This document shows positions 44,423 to 54,394 of a DNA stretch of 64,000 nucleotides, in pieces (the stretch's first letter is position 1; the number at the start of each line of letters is the position of its first letter). Made by a program: the position numbers and the translations under genes. Source of the stretch: Cordilura impudica (taxonomy: Eukaryota; Arthropoda; Insecta; Diptera; Scathophagidae); contig OY821520.1 in assembly GCA_963682025.1 (NCBI GenBank), forward strand, positions 240,351,414-240,415,413, in the 5' to 3' direction. The notes under the pieces were generated by a model. It saw nothing but the letters and a program-made list of their open reading frames with translations, was not told the DNA's origin and searched no databases.

Positions 44423-46295
44423 TCTTCTATATATATAAAATTGAATGTGTGTTTGTTTATTTGTTTGTTTGTTTGTTTGTGTGTACCTTATAGGAGACCA
44501 AACCTCTGGACCGATCTTCCTGAGATTTTCACAGCATTTAACTGGGACTCTGGCATGATTAATAGGGTACTTTTTTTTTGACCACGCCCACTTTTACGCC
44601 CACTTTTTTAAAATTATGTAATTGCTCCCATATAGTTTTTAACAGATTTACTTCAAATTGTATACACATTATACTCCAGGCGAGGTAGAAATAAACATTT
44701 CTTACGCCACGCCCCCTTTCACGCCCCTTTTCACGCCAAATTTTGTTTGAAAGTTTTAAACTTTTTTTTCTCTGTACAAATTTGTTCCTTCCAACGGATT
44801 TTTTTATTTGGTAGTATATTGCTCTTAATACTGTTAACGTCGCCATATAACTATGAACCACGCCCATTTCACCGCCCCCTTTTTTTTTACTTATACCACT
44901 AACAATGTTTGCTATACAAAATAATTTTTTTGTAATATGTATTTATCTAAAGTTTTATACACTTTTTATCTACAGGTAAGGTAGCCATACATTTTTTTAT
45001 TACCAAGTCCCCCTTTTTCGCCCCATTTTATCTTAAATCATAATTAATCTGCTTTCAATCTATCTATATATATAAAAATGCATGTGTGTTTGTTTGTGCT
45101 TTATAGGAGGCCAAACCAAAGAACCGATCTTCCTGAAATTTTCAGAGCGTGTTACTGTGACTCTGAAAGGAATAATATGCTATATAAATTTTTGATTGGA
45201 CAAAGGGGCGGTGCCACGCCCATATAACCAAAAATTTGAAAAAGTCATATCACGGGAATTTTTTTACCTACAGCAGTCATATTTGGTACATATGGTATTA
45301 GCATGAATAGAAATACATACAAGAAGAAAAGTGGGCGGGATCACGCCCCTTTTTAGAAAAATAAAAAATCGTAATATCTTCTAAACTACTGGAAGGATCG
45401 TCATGAAATTTTCACAAAAGGATATTTTTGCGAAATAATAAGACCTTAGCTATATAAAGTTGTTAGTGGGCAAAGGGGCGTGGCGTATATATAAAAACGT
45501 TGCTGCATTTGATTGTAACGAATGATCTCCGGAACCATAAGAGCTGTCGAGGTAGGATTTCCAGCATAGGTTCGGTTCGAGCTCTTCTGTGTTTTTTTTT
45601 AGTTTTAACCCTCTAGCTGGCGTTGGGGTCAAGTTAAAAACAAAAATTTTTACTTTCAGCGCGATTTGACTGCAATTCAGAATGAACGTATGTTTCGTCA
45701 TAAGAAATTTTTGTATGTATAAATGGACCCGATAGGTGGCGCTGGGAAAAGTTATTTCGAATATTCTTATTTATGGTGTGATTTTAATGAAACTAAGAAT
45801 GTACATATATGTATGTTAGAAACATTTTTTTATTGGACCCGGTAGATGGCGCTGTCGTTCGAAAAATAATGAGTTGTCAAATTTATATAAATTTTAATAA
45901 ATAAACTCACAAACGTTTTTATATATAAATATTCTAACGAAAAAGAAGGAAAAAGCCGCTACATTATTGCATGGTGGCCGCACAGCTCATTTAGCACTCA
46001 AATCACCGTTAAACGTACAAAAAAATGAGAATGCCGTCTGTAATATCAAAAAACATTCCGGTATGGCAAAAGTTCTGCAAAAATGCAGTATTTTTATTTG
46101 GGATGAATGTACCATGGCTCACAAACATTGTGATTTGATTTGACAAAAGATTTGAAAGGCAATGAAAGATTTTTTGGTGAAGCTCTCATGTTATTATCTG
46201 GAGATCTTCGTCACACATTTTATATAGGTATATACAGATTCTAACTAAAATAAAAATTCATTGAGGGCAAAACAACGTTTGCCGGGTCCAGCTAG
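44423..46295 (+). mobile_element. Helitron 2 (~1873 bp, non-autonomous)
   Basis: Starts TCTTCTATATATATAAAATT after A (44422) and ends GGGTCCAGCTAG before T (46296). A hairpin GGCAAA...TTTGCC sits just before the end. Its first ~1 kb parallels Helitron 1 module for module, including an internal start-like module near 45062. It then switches at about 45480 to different sequence with GTAGATGGCGC motifs and a fragment of the helicase gene. It lies within the 3' UTR of LINE A2. Confidence 0.88.
45945..46215 (+). pseudogene. Helitron helicase fragment, motif II region
   Basis: Frames read LHGGRTAHLALKSPLN, then NAVCNIKKHSGMAKVLQKCS, IFIWDECTMAHKH (DEC in place of DEAD/DEXX, motif II) and FFGEALMLLSGDLRHTF (motif III region). 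This is an upstream part of the same Pif1-like helicase whose end is preserved in Helitron 1. At least three frameshifts or stops. Confidence 0.82.
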
Positions 46296-46519
46296 TATTA
46301 TATATTCTATACTCTACCATTATGTATTAATTTTTTACTTATATTTTTATACTTTTGTAATTTAAAATTATTTTTATTTTTATATTTTTCTTGTTTCTTA
46401 AAAGTATTGTAACTACTATCACAAATTGATTGTATCATTATAAGATCACATATTGTAATTAAAAAAATTTATATCTTGTTGTATGTGATATCCACATTTA
46501 ATAAATAAATAAATATAGG

Positions 46520-48770
46520 TCGGATGTAGTAACAAAATAATAACCGAAAAAAGCTCTCTCAACTTTTTTTTCAAAAAAATATTGCCATATATGGAAAACA
46601 TAGAGAATAAATTTAAAATAATAAATAATTAAATTAGGGATGCCAAACGCAAAAAACCAAATATCGCAAAAATTTTAAATAAAATAATTTGTTATCTTTA
46701 TTTTCTGAAGAACTTCAAATTTTCATCCAAAAAAAATTGTGAAAATTTATATATAAATAACATTCTCATCAAATTGCGTTTATTTATGTAACAATGTTTA
46801 TGTTCGCAATTCTTAAATATCATTTGAGGTTTTATAAAATTCACTGAATTTAAATTAATGTTTTCTGTAGTCCGATTCTATAAATTTCAACGATCCGACA
46901 ATCGCAAAATATATCGACAGCTATTGTTGTTTGCACTAAGGATTAAGTGATTCACTAAGTACATACATCTTAACGACAGTCGAAAAATCTATTTTTCTAT
47001 TTATTTAAATTGAAAACGAGTGGCACCTCTGTCAAAATAAGCGAAAAACACAAAGAAGAATAGAAAAAAACAAATTATTTCGTGTTTGACAAGATGATTT
47101 TATGTTTATGTTTAATATCTTTATTTTTTACTAATATTTCTGTTTATTTATTTGAAAATTAAATAATGAATTGAATTGAATTTAATTTTTTTTATTTATA
47201 TAAAAAAGTTTTTTAATAGAAGCAAAATATTTTCACTATTTTATGATTTTTATTTATGTATGACGACATTTCAACCTAAAAATTTAAGTTTTTATCGATT
47301 GAATAAACAACACAAAAATGGTTGTCGTTTAGATAACAACAACAGCTGACTTTAACAATAGCGAATATCGTTTAAAAATTTTACTGATAATTTTGCTTTT
47401 CTTTTTTTAACGATTCGACTATCGTTAAAAGAAGTTACTGAAAAGCTATTAATTTCTCCTGAATGCCAATATTTTTTTTAATGTAAACATTTTTTAAATG
47501 TAAACATATTTGGTGTTTTTTTTTGGAATTTGATGCAATTGATGTCTTCTAAATTTAAAATTATTATTTCCGACGTTTTGATATGATTTTCTGAAATTCA
47601 ATTAATATTTTATAATTTATAATTGGAAATTTTAATTCCAGTTTTTAAAATTGATATTTACTAAAATTTGAATGGAAAATTTAAAAAGTGCAATTTTGTA
47701 TTTATGTGAATAAAATTGCTTTAGTAATTATAAGCAATTTTTAAAAATTAGTTGTAATCGCAATCAGGTATTTTGTAGGTAAAGCAGAATAATAATTCTA
47801 TATAACTATGTAGAACTGTTTTGAAAGCAAAAAAACTCATTGATGAACTCGGTAACTCTATTTTGTAAAGACAACAAAAAGTTAATATGCCAAACTTATG
47901 TTCATATTTGTAAAAGAATAATGAAAAAACGTATGAAATAAAAGACCAGCCCGTGTATACTCTTAACATTTTGCTGTATGATATCTATTTGAAAATATTT
48001 ACATTCATGTTAAAATATAAATAACTATTGCAAAGCTAAGTAGAAAAAAAATTGTGGCGCCATCTACTGTGGCATAGTCACGCTGAGGAAAATGAAGTGA
48101 CACTCTGTTAATGCAAAAGAAATGTATTTTCCCCACAACGAAATATTGCAGAATTTTATGTAAATAAAATAATATACCGATTTATTTCTAACATGCAGTT
48201 ATTATGGATATACATATATTCTATATTCTATATATGTATATTATATGTATTATTTAATATGTTTATGTAAATATTACACACACAAAATACAACATCAAAC
48301 GTTATTTTTGTGTTTTTCTCTTTAAATAAATTTATACATAAAATTTTTTTTGCTAAATTTACATTGTTTTTTTTTTATTAACAACTAGGTATTTTAGCAT
48401 TATTTGGTTTAGATGTTGGTGAATTTTTACTCCCTTTATATTAACTCGTATTGTCTGCTTGTCGAAAAAAATTTGGATCGATTTTAACCCCTTTCCCGTG
48501 AAAAAATCGATCTGAAACTTTGCAGGCAGGCTCGTGGCAATGACAGAAATGATCTAATAAATTTGTTTAGTGATGCCAAAACAATGGAAACTTTTAAATT
48601 TTTCTACCAGAGTTGAAAAAAAAGGAAAAAAGGGTTAGTTTTTATTATATTATTACCACAACGACCACAAAAACAACAAGTCCAGCTATGACAACAATAC
48701 AACATTTAGAATAACAACAAGAACAATATAGAAACATCATATTTTTAATTTTTTTTTTTTTTACTTTTTC
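46520..48770. other. AT-rich stretch, no firm feature
   Basis: Possible very weak inverted repeat between ~46895 and ~47430 (CAGCTATTGTTGTTTG versus CAGCTGTTGTTGTTAT). GTGGCGCCATCTACTGTGG at 48054 shares a motif with Helitron 2. Nothing coding. Confidence 0.35.
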
Positions 48771-48774
48771 AGAG

Positions 48775-49232
48775 ATTTCCCTGGACCTGTTCCACCGATT
48801 TTAATGATTTTTGAAGTAGAAATCTTCCCATGAAGTTGTTGAATCATTCTCACTAAAAATGATCGCCTTAGCTATCTCCTATTGAGGGCTTGATCGTGAC
48901 AAGAACAACATAGAAAATTATATTTTTTCAAGACTTTTTTAGTTCTTCATTCAAATCTCGGGCCCTAATCGACCGATTTGGACGATTTTAAATAGCAAAC
49001 ATCTCAGGATGTTAATGAATCATGTTTTATGTCAACGAGCACCTTAGCTGCCCGATTGATGCCGTCATCGTGATTTCCACAGACGGACAGACGGACATCG
49101 CTATATCAACTCTGGTTGTTATAAGGATCACTAATATATATATTTTATGGGGTCCAAAATTTTTTTTCTAAGTATTACAAACGGAATGACAAACTTATAT
49201 ATACCCTCTGCACACTGGAGTGGAGGGTATAA
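48775..49232 (+). mobile_element. Dispersed repeat family 2, copy ii
   Basis: GACCGATTTGGACGATTTTA, GTGATTTCCACAGACGGACA and GACGGACATCGCTATATC, ending TATATATACCCTCTGCACAC...TGGAGGGTATAAATA. Shares with family 1 the ACGGACATCG block and a hairpin-like ATACCC/GGGTAT end. Confidence 0.8.
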
Positions 49233-49382
49233 ATAAAACGAGATATCGCTTAACATTTTCCAAATTCCATAAGAAATATTATTTTGGAACCTTTTTTTTT
49301 TGTCTTTTTCGTAATATTAGTTGTTTTTGTATTTTTTCAAAGTAATCTAGGTATCAAAATCACCATTGACATTTACTATATT

Positions 49383-49474
49383 TTTATACCCTATACCACT
49401 ATGTGGTTTGGGTATTATGACTTTGTGCTGCTGTTTGTAATTACCAAAAATATTTGACCTAGACCCATCTTTTG
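49383..49474 (-). mobile_element. Dispersed repeat family 1, copy e (fragment)
   Basis: TTTATACCCTATACCACTAT ... CCTAGACCCATCTTTT, then an abrupt junction with the Tc1 element. Confidence 0.85.
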
Positions 49475-49742
49475 CATTTGTGCAAAAATATCCATTTAAA
49501 TCATCAAAAACTATTTTAAATGAGTTAAATTTAAATATGGATTCAAGGACTGTTCGTCGCCGAACATAAGAAGCAGGTTTGCGAAGCTTCAGGCCAGCAA
49601 AAATAACATTGCTCACTAAGAAATATATGGCAAAAAGGTATAACATATTTATTTTAATTCTATTTCGCTAAAATGCTTAGAATATCAATATTTGTAGGCT
49701 TCATTTTGTACAAAAATATCAAAACTGTACGCCTGAAAAAAC
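49475..49742 (+). pseudogene. Tc1-like transposase, left half with 60-nt intron
   Basis: Reading from the truncated left edge: VQKYPFKSSKTILNELN, then DSRTVRRRT-stop-EAGLRSFRPAK, typical of the paired-type helix-turn-helix region of Tc1 transposases, with one TAA. A GT-AG intron of exactly 60 nt fits at 49638-49697 (ATGGCAAAAAG|GTATAA ... TTTGTAG|GCTTCA). Splicing gives MAKRLHFVQKYQNCTPEK, and the right half continues at 54398 with EKWKTVLFSDQSK. Unspliced reading stops inside the intron. The element is cut at left by dispersed repeat copy e and at right by the jockey insertion. Confidence 0.82.
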
Positions 49743-49900
49743 ATTTTTTTTTTTTAATATTCTTTATTAATGAAAGCTATCTAATAAATATCGATATTAA
49801 ACATTATTTTTGATAATTTTGAAGATTTAAATGGCGATGATCCAATGATCATCCCAGGCTTCATTATATTCCTATTAGTTAAGTAGGATTTTGACATTAA

Positions 49901-51443
49901 GATAAGATAAGGAGGGCTATACGCACTTCCACCAATTTGATCTTTTGAGCAGCCCATGGTTGTCCTAAGGATAAAGGCTTCTTATGAAGCCAATTACCCT
50001 ATTTGGCATTAGTTTCCATATGTCCCGGGGGAATACAATGTTTCCTCCAAGTGCAAGCATTCTCTTACCACTTAGTCTTGGACATTCACAGAGAATATGT
50101 TCTGCTGTTTCCACCTCCTGCTCGCAGAACCTACATGTGTCTATAGCACATTGTCCTTTCATTCGTAGATGATACTAAGATTGCAGTGTCCTGTAAAGAA
50201 TCCCGTCAAGGTCCTTAAGTCCTTTTTATCAAGGGTAAGTAGTCTTTCCGATTGAACACTGGATGGAGTTATGAATCTCTTGGCCTGCCGTTGACCTGGA
50301 CTTTTGTCCCAATGTTCGGCAATTTGTGATTTTCTCCACTCTCTCATTTTTTCTTTTATGTGTCCCACTGGAACACCACAGAGAGGTTCCGGACCGATTA
50401 AAGGACGACGGGCCCCTCGATTGGCCAGGCAATCGGCCCTTTCGTTCCCTACATATCCTTCATGTCCCGGAATCCAGCATAGAAATAATTTGTTGCATCT
50501 ACCTAATTCGTTTAGCCCTTCGATGCACTCCCACACCAGTTTGGATGTCACTTTGTACGCCATTATTGTCTATAGTGCAGTCTGACAGTCGGATAGTATA
50601 TAAATGAGTGCCCTTTTTGTCTTTCTTCTGAGACATTCAGTCACGCATGTAAAAATAGCGAAGACCTCCGCTTGAAAAATGGATGGGTATTTACCCATGG
50701 GTAAGGCACGTTGAAAATTGGAACCAAATATGCCCGCGCCCGTGTCCCCATTTGTTTGTTTTGAGCCATCTGTGAACCACACATGAGAACCTTGCTCCGG
50801 TTCCCAGGTCCCACTGGTCCATGTGCTACGTTCCAATATCATGGTTTCAAATTCCCTGATGAATATATTTTTTGGTAACATTCTGTCCGTGACTCTCGCC
50901 ACCGGGTCATGGATGAAGAGCCTCGCGACTCTCATGTGACCCTTTAGGTCACCGTCCTTCATGCTACCAAAATCCTGATGTCGTACGGCACTCATGTACG
51001 CATCTTCAATGATCGAAATATGCAATGGTGTAATGTTAAGCATGATGCCGATAGCATCGGTTGGACATGTTCTGTTCGCCCCTGTGATACCAATACAGAC
51101 AATGCGGTACACCTTGTTCAGGATTGCTTTTGCTTTAGTTTCCTCAACCTTCGGCCACCATGCAAGGGCGGAGTAGGTAATCATGGTTTCACAATAGTTT
51201 CAAATGACCAGTAGATGATGTGGGGCTTTAAACCCCATGTTCTACCAAATAGTCTTTGACAGGCGTATAAAGCCCTGGTGGCCTTTTTGGTAATTTGATC
51301 TAAGTGGCTGTTCCATATGAGGGATTTATCCAGGGTGACTCCAAGATACTTGACCTCGTCCGAGAACCCTATTGTCAAGCCGTTCAGACTTGGTTCCATA
51401 AGGTTGAGTCTCCTTCGTTTAGTGAAGGGTACAGTATGAAAAA
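49901..51443 (-). pseudogene. LINE B: reverse-transcriptase end plus RNase H, 5'-truncated
   Basis: Flanked by a perfect 13-bp target duplication ATTTTGACATTAA (49888-49900 and 51444-51456) within the jockey LINE. Reading on the minus strand: KYLGVTLDKSLIWNSHLDQ, MITYSALAWWPK, then RNase H with VWFTDGSKQTNGDTGAG (first D), FQAEVFAIF (E), YILSDCQTAL (D), an in-frame TAG, and CWIPGHEGYVGNERADCLA (last D). The cysteine end follows: CRFCEQEVETAEHILCECP and IGFIRSLYP-stop at 49965. One-base shifts occur near 51184 and 50160. The 3' end has TTATC repeats rather than poly-A. RNase H after RT fits I/R1/LOA-type LINEs. Confidence 0.9.
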
Positions 51444-51452
51444 ATTTTGACA

Positions 51453-52576
51453 TTAATTTTTCCTGCTAATTTTTCTTCTCAGAAGTCTCACATATGTATT
51501 TGCATTCCTCATAAGATTTGAGGCTAAAGAATTGGGTTGTTGTTCAATCCTTGTTTTGTATTTTGTTAGCTGAGTTTTAATTTCTTCTTTTATAGTCGGG
51601 ACATTCAGATCACGATGTAGTGGATTATTGGTTATATACCAAGGAGCGTTCGCTATTTTTCGAATGGTTTTGGATTGGAATCGTTGCAGGATATCAGCGT
51701 TTGAGATTGATGCAGTACCCCATAGCTGGATACCATATGTCCAAATTGGTTTTAGGATACATTTGTAGATTAGAAGTTTATTTTCCATACAGAGTCCAGA
51801 GTTGGGGTGTATGAGAAATTTCATTTTGTTGAGTTGAATATCTAGAGTTTTTCGTTTTGTTTGAATATGCTTCTTCCAGGTTAGTCGTTATATTCAAATA
51901 AATACCTAGATACTTTGCTGTACCTCCTTGAGGAATTTCGTTTTGATTGAGGGTTACTGGGGCACACGTTCCTTGGTTTAAAGTGAAAGTTACTTTAATT
52001 GATTTTGTTTCATTTGCCTTTATTCTCCAACTGTTAAGCCACAATAATATATTGTTGATACAATTTTGTAGAGTGTTTCTCGCAACACTTGGGTTTTTGT
52101 GAACTGCCAGAATTACTGCAAATGTAGGACACCATTTTTTTATTTTTTTTTTTTTTAATTAATCAACAGTCAGGGGATGCCCCCTAAAGATGCAGTGCAT
52201 TGTGTTGATCTCAGGAAAATAGGTTAAGGAGGAAAGAGGGAGTAGTGTGTTCATTTTTTTTTTGCAGCGACAGACCAAAGCCTCTGGTGGGAATCGAACC
52301 CACGACCCCTCGCATGATAAGCGAGCACGCTACCTACTCACCTACCGGGGCGAGATCGGATGTGTACAAAAGATAGAGAGTAGGTCCCATAACGCTACCT
52401 TGTGGCACTCCAGCCAATGTCGGACTTAGATTACTTATTTCGTTTTCTTCCTTTATTATAGAAAAACCGATTTTGTATGATTTAATAAATAAATAGTAAT
52501 TTATTGGCAGTTTTTTTTTAATTTTGATGAGCAGACCCTGATGCCATAATATATCAAATGCTTGAGAGATGTCCAA
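51453..52576 (-). pseudogene. Jockey LINE reverse transcriptase, broken
   Basis: Minus-strand pieces. 52576-52352: FLDISQAFDILWHQGLL and LAGVPQGSVMGPTLY with YTSDL at the SINE boundary. 52130-51778: VILAVHKNPSV, WLNSWRIKANETKS and AKYLGIYLN. 51824-51453: NKLLIYKCILKPIWTYGIQL, FQSKTIRKIANAPWY and LLRRKISRKN. The FADD catalytic box expected between TSDL and AVHKNP is not visible. After the SINE tail the sequence reads TFA directly before VILAV, as if DDT-A had been deleted, and a frameshift is needed there too. The 5' half (endonuclease) is absent. Confidence 0.85.
52134..52351 (-). mobile_element. SINE family 1 (tRNA-derived)
   Basis: Minus strand starts with a tRNA-like head (52351-52280): GCCCCGGTAGGTGAGTAGGT (A box), an anticodon-type stem CTCGC/GCGAG around the 7-nt loop TTATCAT, and GGGTTCGATTCCCACC (B box). 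The acceptor stem pairs only in part. A ~120-bp body and an A-rich tail follow (52134-52156). It sits inside the jockey reverse transcriptase. Confidence 0.88.
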
Positions 52577-52692
52577 AAACGCGGCAGTACAGTACTGTTT
52601 ATTTTCGAATGTAGTGTGGATAGTTTCAACAAGCCGATGAACTTGTTTGATTGTTCCATGTTGTTTTCAAAATCCAAACTGGTGATTTGGTA

Positions 52693-53998
52693 ACGGGTGA
52701 TTTTTTAAGAGCTTGATAACTTTTTTTAAAAAAAAAACGCATAAAATTTGCAAAATCTCATCGGTTCTTTATTTGAAACGTTAGATTGGTCCATGACATT
52801 TACTTTTTGAAGATAATTTCATTTAAATGTTGACCGCGGCTGCGTCTTAGGTGGTCCATTCGGAAAGTCCAATTTTGGGCAACTTTTTCGAGCATTTCGG
52901 CCGGAATAGCCCGAATTTCTTCGGAAATGTTGTCTTCCAAAGCTGGAATAGTTGCTGGCTTATTTCTGTAGACTTTAGACTTGACGTAGCCCCACAAAAA
53001 ATAGTCTAAAGGCGTCAAATCGCATGATCTTGGTGGCCAACTTACCGGTCCATTTCTTGAGATGAATTGTTCTCCGAAGTTTTCCCTCAAAATGGCCATA
53101 GAATCGCGAGCTGTGTGGCATGTAGCGCCATCTTGTTGAAACCACATGTCAACCAAGTTCAGTTCTTCCATTTTTGGCAACAAAAAGTTTGTTAGCATCG
53201 AACGATAGCGATCGCCATTCACCGTAACGTTGCGTCCAACAGCATCTTTGAAAAAATACGGTCCAATGATTCCACCAGCGTACAAACCACACCAAACAGT
53301 GCATTTTTCGGGATGCATGGGCAGTTCTTGAACGGCTTCTGGTTGCTCTTCACTCCAAATACGGCAATTTTGCTTATTTACGAAGCCATTCAACCAGAAA
53401 TGAGCCTCATCGCTGAACAAAATTTGTCGATAAAAAAGCGGATTTTCTGCCAACTTTTCTAGGGCCCATTCACTGAAAATTAGACGTTGTGGCAGATCGT
53501 TCGGCTTCAGTTCTTGCACGAGCTGTATTTTATACGGTTTTACACCAAGATCTTTGCGTAAAATCTTCCATGTGGTCGAATAACACAAACCCAATTGCTG
53601 CGAACGGCGACGAATCGACATTTCACGGTCTTCAGTAACACTCTCAGAAACAGACGCAATATTCTCTTCTGTACGCACTGTACGCATTCGTGTGGTTGGT
53701 TTAATGTCCAATAAAGTAAACTGAGTGCGAAACTTGGTCACAATCGCATTAATTGTTTGCTCACTTGGTCGATTATGTAGACCATAAATCGGACGTAAAG
53801 CGCGAAACACATTTCGAACCGAACACTGATTTTGGTAATAAAATTCAATGATTTGCAAGCGTTGCTCGTTAGTAAGTCTATTCATGATGAAATGTCAAAG
53901 CATACTGAGCATCTTTCTCTTTGACACCATGTCTGAAATCCCACGTGATCTGTCAAATACTAATGCATGAAAATCCTAACCTCAAAAAAATCACCCGT
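52693..53998 (-). mobile_element. Mariner-like element, DD41D group, intact (1306 bp)
   Basis: Ends ACGGGTGATTTTTT at both sides in inverted orientation, with weaker similarity for ~12 bp more. Flanked by TA at 52691-52692 and 53999-54000. Removing the element and one TA rejoins the jockey frame as SKSLIPNHQFGF. One full-length transposase ORF lies within. Confidence 0.95.
52800..53885 (-). CDS. DD41D mariner-like transposase (361 aa, intact)
   Basis: Cut-and-paste transposase of the IS630-Tc1-mariner group. ATG at 53885, stop at 52800. The N-terminus has a helix-turn-helix region (TNEQRLQIIEFYYQNQCSVR ... PSEQTINAIVTKF), then a second one near residue 85-120 (RRRSQQLGLCYSTTWKILRK). Catalytic residues: D in LFSDEAHFWLNGFVNKQN (about 158), D in MWFQQDGATCHTARDS (about 251), D in RSCDLTPLDYFLWGYVK (about 293). 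I count 41 residues between the second and third D. No stop or frameshift. The two other copies of this group in the window are wrecks, so this copy is young and potentially active. Confidence 0.95.
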   Translation of the reverse strand: MNRLTNEQRLQIIEFYYQNQCSVRNVFRALRPIYGLHNRPSEQTINAIVTKFRTQFTLLDIKPTTRMRTVRTEENIASVSESVTEDREMSIRRRSQQLGLCYSTTWKILRKDLGVKPYKIQLVQELKPNDLPQRLIFSEWALEKLAENPLFYRQILFSDEAHFWLNGFVNKQNCRIWSEEQPEAVQELPMHPEKCTVWCGLYAGGIIGPYFFKDAVGRNVTVNGDRYRSMLTNFLLPKMEELNLVDMWFQQDGATCHTARDSMAILRENFGEQFISRNGPVSWPPRSCDLTPLDYFLWGYVKSKVYRNKPATIPALEDNISEEIRAIPAEMLEKVAQNWTFRMDHLRRSRGQHLNEIIFKK

Positions 53999-54394
53999 TA
54001 TAAGAGATTTTGAGTCAATTATTGGCATTAGTCTTCTTAAGAAGAGAGTTTCTAGTACCTTTGATAGAATGGGTAAAAGACTAATAGGGCGATAAGATGA
54101 TACTTGCTCAGTTGGTTTGCCGGCTTTTTGAATCATAGAGATCTGCGCAACTTTCCATTGAGGTGGTCATCATTACTTGAGGGATTAGGGGTAAAAAAAA
54201 TTTTGAGCTTTTCGTAGTTACTTTTTGTCCATGTTCCATCTTTTTTTCGTATTGGATGATTAACTTTTGATTGCTGTTTTCTTTGTTTTGTGGCTTTCCA
54301 TAACGAATAGTCAGTGGCTATAGTTGGGTCCAACCTCTGCATTTCGTTTTTAAACTTCGAATCTTTTTCCTCTTTTAGAAGGTTTTTGAGCTCG

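Larger units (their letters stand above)
43634..46515 (+). mobile_element. CR1-like LINE (A2), 5'-truncated
   Basis: Begins inside the reverse-transcriptase region and ends with TTTAATAAATAAATAAATA near 46515. The 3' UTR is split by Helitron 2 (44423-46295). Related in protein sequence to LINE A1. 5' truncation is typical of target-primed insertion. Confidence 0.85.
49743..54394 (-). mobile_element. Jockey-type LINE, 5'-truncated, hosting three insertions
   Basis: Poly-A tail at 49743-49758 (T-run on plus) preceded by TTAATAAAGAATATT. Pieces read from right to left: linker before the reverse transcriptase (54394-54133, HPIRKKDGTWTKSNYEK), SKSLIPNHQFGFRKQHGTIK around the mariner, ISQAFDILWH and VPQGSVMGPTLYLLYTSDL before the SINE, then AVHKNPSVARNTLQ and the C-terminus to RRKISRKN-stop. 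The Tc1 flanks repeat C-T/C-GAAAAA on both sides (49731-49740, 54395-54403), a target duplication with one change. It hosts LINE B, SINE 1 and the DD41D mariner. Confidence 0.88.

Noticed and set aside
46895..47430. Possible MITE with CAGCTATTGTTGTT ends
   Set aside because: The inverted similarity is short, interrupted and offset; no target duplication seen.
52280..52351. Possible functional tRNA gene
   Set aside because: Acceptor stem pairs poorly, no T-run terminator directly after, and a SINE body with A-rich tail follows; best read as a SINE head.
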